Shown: positions 61,543 to 64,000 of the stretch, in pieces
Layout of the letters: every line of letters begins with the position of its first letter
Position numbering within the stretch: the stretch's first letter is position 1
Source of the DNA: Jeotgalicoccus coquinae
Lineage (GTDB): Bacteria > Bacillota > Bacilli > Staphylococcales > Salinicoccaceae
Reading direction: 5' to 3'
DNA: 64,000 nt
Assembly: GCF_014207425.1 (NCBI RefSeq)
Contig: NZ_JACHFF010000003.1
Location: 204,975-268,974, forward strand
The notes under the pieces: generated by a model
The model's database searches: none
What the model was told of the DNA's origin: nothing
What the model saw: only the letters and a program-made list of their open reading frames with translations
Made by a program: the position numbers and the translations under genes

Positions 61543-63042
61543 TTACATGTTGTGGAAGTAATCAGGAGTTTCAAGATCAACGTCGTTGATATCGATTCCT
61601 AATGCTGCTGCAACACCTTTACCGTAATCCGGATCTGCCTGATAGCAGTTATAGATATGACGATGTTTAGTACGAGTAGTTGTACCAGTCATTTCGTTAG
61701 CCGTGTTGTAGAATAGACGCTGTTTGTCTTCGTCAGACTGCAATCTGAATAATTTACCAGGCTGCTCGAAGTAGTTATCGTCGTCATCACGGAAGTTGTG
61801 TTCATATACTGAACTGTACTCAAGATCAAGTGCAGGCTGTTTAGCATGCGGCTGTGAATTGTGAGCACCATAGCTGTTCGGGTAATAGTTGATTGATGAA
61901 CCAGCGTTACCGTCAACTCTCATTGCACCGTCGCGGCTGAATGGACATACGTTTTCTGCACCTTTAGGTGAGTTAACCGGAATCTGGTGGTGGTTAACAC
62001 CTAAGCGGTATCTTTGAGCATCTCCATATGAGAATAAGCGGCCCTGAAGCATTTTATCTGGTGAGAAACCAATACCAGGTACGATGTTAGTAGGGGCAAA
62101 TGCTGCCTGCTCAACTTCTGCAAAGTAGTTTTCAGGATTCTTGTTAAGTTCGAATTCACCAACCGGGATTAACGGGAAGTCACCTTTATACCATACTTTT
62201 GTTAAGTCGAAAGGGTTGTATGGAAGGTTTTTAGCTTCTTCTTCAGTCATAACCTGAATGTATACTTTCCATTTAGGGAAGTCGCCTTCTTCGATAGAGT
62301 TGAATAAATCTCTCTGTGAAGATTCACGGTCCGATCCAACCAGTTCAGCAGCTTCTTCTGCAGAATAGTTTTCGATTCCCTGTTGAGTGCGGAAATGGAA
62401 TTTAACCCATACACGCTCATCGTTTTCGTTAATCATGCTGTATGTGTGTGAACCGAATCCGTGCATGTTTCTGAAGCCTTTCGGAATTCCGCGTTCAGTC
62501 ATAATGATTGTTACCTGGTGAAGTGCTTCAGGTAAATTAGTCCAGAAGTCCCAGTTGCTTTCTGCATTGTGCATGTTAGTTTTAGGGTCACGCTTAACAA
62601 CGTGGTTTAAACTTGGGAATAATTTAGGATCACGGAAGAAGAATACAGGTGTGTTGTTACCAACTAAGTCCCAGTTACCTTCTTCAGTATAGAATTTTAA
62701 AGCAAATCCGCGAATATCGCGTTCAGCATCAGCTGCACCGCGTTCACCTGCTACAGTTGAGAAACGTGCGAACATTTCAGTTTGTTTGCCGACTTCGCTG
62801 AAAATTTTAGCTTTTGTATATTGAGAAATATCATTTGTTACTGTGAATGTACCATAAGCACCGGAACCTTTAGCGTGCATACGGCGTTCAGGAATAACTT
62901 CACGGTCGAAATGAGCCATCATATCGAGGAAGTACGGATCTTGCATAACGAGCGGACCGCGAGGGCCGGCTGTCATTGTGTTTTCACGATCGCCTACAGG
63001 GTTACCAAAAAGAGTCGTAAGTCTATTGTCTTTGTTAGTCAT
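61543..63042 (-). CDS. katA: heme catalase
   Basis: Monofunctional clade 3 catalase, about 499 residues, decomposes hydrogen peroxide. Distal His in [12 protein letters not shown] (near 57), Asn in the following [12 protein letters not shown] region and proximal heme Tyr in [12 protein letters not shown] are intact; residues around NADPH binding are present. ATG 63042 is favoured (GGAGG at 9 bases), the preceding TTG is possible. A PerR box and promoter lie upstream. Confidence 0.96.
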   Translation of the reverse strand: MTNKDNRLTTLFGNPVGDRENTMTAGPRGPLVMQDPYFLDMMAHFDREVIPERRMHAKGSGAYGTFTVTNDISQYTKAKIFSEVGKQTEMFARFSTVAGERGAADAERDIRGFALKFYTEEGNWDLVGNNTPVFFFRDPKLFPSLNHVVKRDPKTNMHNAESNWDFWTNLPEALHQVTIIMTERGIPKGFRNMHGFGSHTYSMINENDERVWVKFHFRTQQGIENYSAEEAAELVGSDRESSQRDLFNSIEEGDFPKWKVYIQVMTEEEAKNLPYNPFDLTKVWYKGDFPLIPVGEFELNKNPENYFAEVEQAAFAPTNIVPGIGFSPDKMLQGRLFSYGDAQRYRLGVNHHQIPVNSPKGAENVCPFSRDGAMRVDGNAGSSINYYPNSYGAHNSQPHAKQPALDLEYSSVYEHNFRDDDDNYFEQPGKLFRLQSDEDKQRLFYNTANEMTGTTTRTKHRHIYNCYQADPDYGKGVAAALGIDINDVDLETPDYFHNM

Positions 63043-63061
63043 CAATAACTGCCTCCATTAA

Positions 63062-63109
63062 TTAGAATGATTATAAATAAACTATAACAAGCTACAAGAC
63101 CAAAAGCAA
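63062..63109 (-). promoter_or_regulatory. katA promoter with PerR box
   Basis: On the minus strand: TTGCTT (63104-63109), 17-base spacer, TATAGT (63081-63086), then TTATAATCATTCTAA (63062-63076), matching the PerR consensus TTATAATnATTATAA at 14 of 15 positions. The operator would cover the transcription start. Confidence 0.85.
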
Positions 63110-63304
63110 GCTTCGAAACCGCAATAAGATTATTATTTTACAAAGCTTATACATGCTTCATATAATAGAAAAACAACTAATAAGACAGGGGAATACATTC
63201 TAAATGAGAAGTCAGTCAATAATAAACGAAATGTCCTGATATTTCCCTTTATATAGAAGGAACTAGAAAACAAAGAAAAGTTTAAATTAATTTGTTCGAA
63301 AGTG

Positions 63305-63333
63305 TTGACTTTAAATCCGGAACCCGGTATATT
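63305..63333 (+). promoter_or_regulatory. tRNA-Glu promoter
   Basis: TTGACT, 17-base spacer, TATATT, 24 bases before the tRNA. Confidence 0.82.
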
Positions 63334-63357
63334 AATAAACGTTGTTACAAAACAGAT

Positions 63358-63432
63358 GGCCCGTTGGTCAAGCGGTTAAGACACCGCCCTTTCACGGCGG
63401 TAACACGGGTTCGAGTCCCGTACGGGTCACCA
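63358..63432 (+). tRNA. tRNA-Glu (TTC)
   Basis: 75 bases including encoded CCA. Acceptor GGCCCGT/ACGGGTC (one G-U), anticodon stem CCGCC/GGCGG with loop CTTTCAC, anticodon TTC at 63391-63393, and T-loop GTTCGAGTC. Confidence 0.96.
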
Positions 63433-63455
63433 TTTAAAAATCTTAAAACAAAGTA

Positions 63456-63484
63456 TTGACTTAACGAATTCAGTGAAGTATAAT
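63456..63484 (+). promoter_or_regulatory. rrn-type promoter P1
   Basis: TTGACT, 17-base spacer, TATAAT. No gene starts before the second promoter 97 bases downstream, so the two look like the tandem P1/P2 of an rRNA operon. Confidence 0.75.
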
Positions 63485-63552
63485 TAAAAATCTAACCAGT
63501 TGAAGAAAGAACTCGACAGGCGAGACGCAAAAAAAGAATTTAAAATAAACAG

Positions 63553-63581
63553 TTGACATTAACTGATGAACACGATATACT
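63553..63581 (+). promoter_or_regulatory. rrn-type promoter P2
   Basis: TTGACA, 17-base spacer, TATACT, 54 bases before tRNA-Leu. Confidence 0.82.
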
Positions 63582-63635
63582 AGTTCTTGTCGCTTAAAAC
63601 ATATTAACTAAAAGTTAATACATATAATAAGCTTT

Positions 63636-63724
<89 letters not shown>

Positions 63725-63759
63725 TTTAAAACTTATTATAACATATATATATATACCAT

Positions 63760-63833
63760 GCGGGTATAGTTAAATGGTATAACCTCAGCCTTCCAAGCTG
63801 ATGTTGTCGGTTCGATCCCGTCTACCCGCTCCA
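63760..63833 (+). tRNA. tRNA-Gly (TCC)
   Basis: 74 bases including CCA. Acceptor GCGGGTA/TACCCGC, anticodon stem TCAGC/GCTGA, loop CTTCCAA, anticodon TCC at 63792-63794. Confidence 0.96.
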
Positions 63834-64000
63834 TTAGATTTATTACCTAAAAAGAGAACATTGAAAACTGAATGACAATATGTCAACGTTTAATTCCGAA
63901 TAAACAAGTCTTCTATTATATAGGAGCACAGATTGAGGCGAACAATTAAAACGCAAACGAGATACTGTCAGCAGTATCACAAAGAGCTTAAGTTTAAGTT
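63834..64000 (+). other. probable 16S rRNA leader
   Basis: The block GAGAACATTGAAAACTGAAT and the following GACAATATGTCAACG stretch resemble the boxA-containing leader that precedes 16S rRNA in staphylococci and bacilli. No 16S sequence itself is reached before the window ends. The 23S spacer is the other possibility but fits less well given upstream P1/P2 promoters. Confidence 0.65.

Larger units (their letters stand above)
63046..63357. other. 312-base stretch without a gene
   Basis: Left part: katA ribosome site, PerR box and promoter (to 63109). Right part: promoter of tRNA-Glu (63305-63333). Between them only very short open frames; an 11-codon frame at 63204 has a ribosome site but was not called. 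Confidence 0.75.

Noticed and set aside
63204..63239. Eleven-codon frame with ribosome site between katA and tRNA-Glu
   Set aside because: Too short to support; no neighbour or terminator that would mark it as a gene.

Overview
The window is core chromosome of a Gram-positive coccus in the Staphylococcaceae or Salinicoccaceae, probably close to Jeotgalicoccus, Salinicoccus or Nosocomiicoccus. Gene order follows the Staphylococcus aureus chromosome closely: coaW, rpoE-pyrG-murZ-rho-rpmE2-prfA-prmC, glyA-upp-mnaA-atp operon, murA-fabZ-ywpF-ssb, thiDME, yidC, cls, rodA, murF, cshA, acpS-alr-mazEF-rsbUVW-sigB. MazEF, SigB, MnaA, CoaW (type II) and SceD-like proteins are of staphylococcal type. 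Several details match Bacillus instead, such as transaldolase beside murZ and GlpX beside rho. The genus is an inference; no 16S sequence lies inside the window.

Layout. 1-8.2 kb is an accessory and stress stretch: a truncated RarD-like transporter, a lipoprotein, a divergent quinone or thiol-stress pair (mhqO/mhqD), a HAD phosphatase, a SEC-C protein, paired half-size CHR transporters, acetyltransferases, and an AhpD-like plus OsmC pair. 8.2-11.3 kb holds an orphan ABC ATPase, type II pantothenate kinase and a betaine-type BCCT carrier. 11.5-27.4 kb covers transcription, translation and central metabolism: RNA polymerase delta, CTP synthase behind a CTP-sensing attenuator, transaldolase, MurZ, GlpX, Rho, L31 type B, RF1 and its methylase, tRNA threonylcarbamoylation, protein-arginine phosphatase, RpiB, GlyA, Upp and MnaA. 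27.4-34.3 kb is the complete F1Fo ATP synthase operon. 34.3-39.1 kb is cell envelope: MurA, EpuA, FabZ, YwpF, an SSB paralogue and a LysM-transglycosylase with a WalR box. 39.2-45 kb has an ABC exporter, a TPP-riboswitch thiamine salvage operon and YidC. 45.1-54.4 kb has cardiolipin synthase, RodA, MurF, the CshA helicase and three bacterial PH-domain membrane proteins. 54.4-63 kb runs acpS-alr-mazEF-rsbUVW-sigB, tex, then katA with a PerR box. The right edge carries tRNA-Glu, then tandem rrn-type promoters, tRNA-Leu, tRNA-Gly and a probable 16S rRNA leader.

How it works together. Most genes sit in short operons with clear ribosome sites and strong intrinsic terminators, several of them bidirectional. 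Regulation readable directly from the DNA includes the pyrG reiterative-transcription attenuator, a TPP riboswitch with terminator, a SigB promoter before rsbV, a PerR operator at katA, a WalR site at the LysM-transglycosylase gene, and a coaW terminator placed inside the coding region of the facing ABC gene. I see no insertion sequences, prophage, CRISPR array or defence locus. I do not see a wholly new multi-gene system; the most interesting signals are regulatory and are listed as findings.
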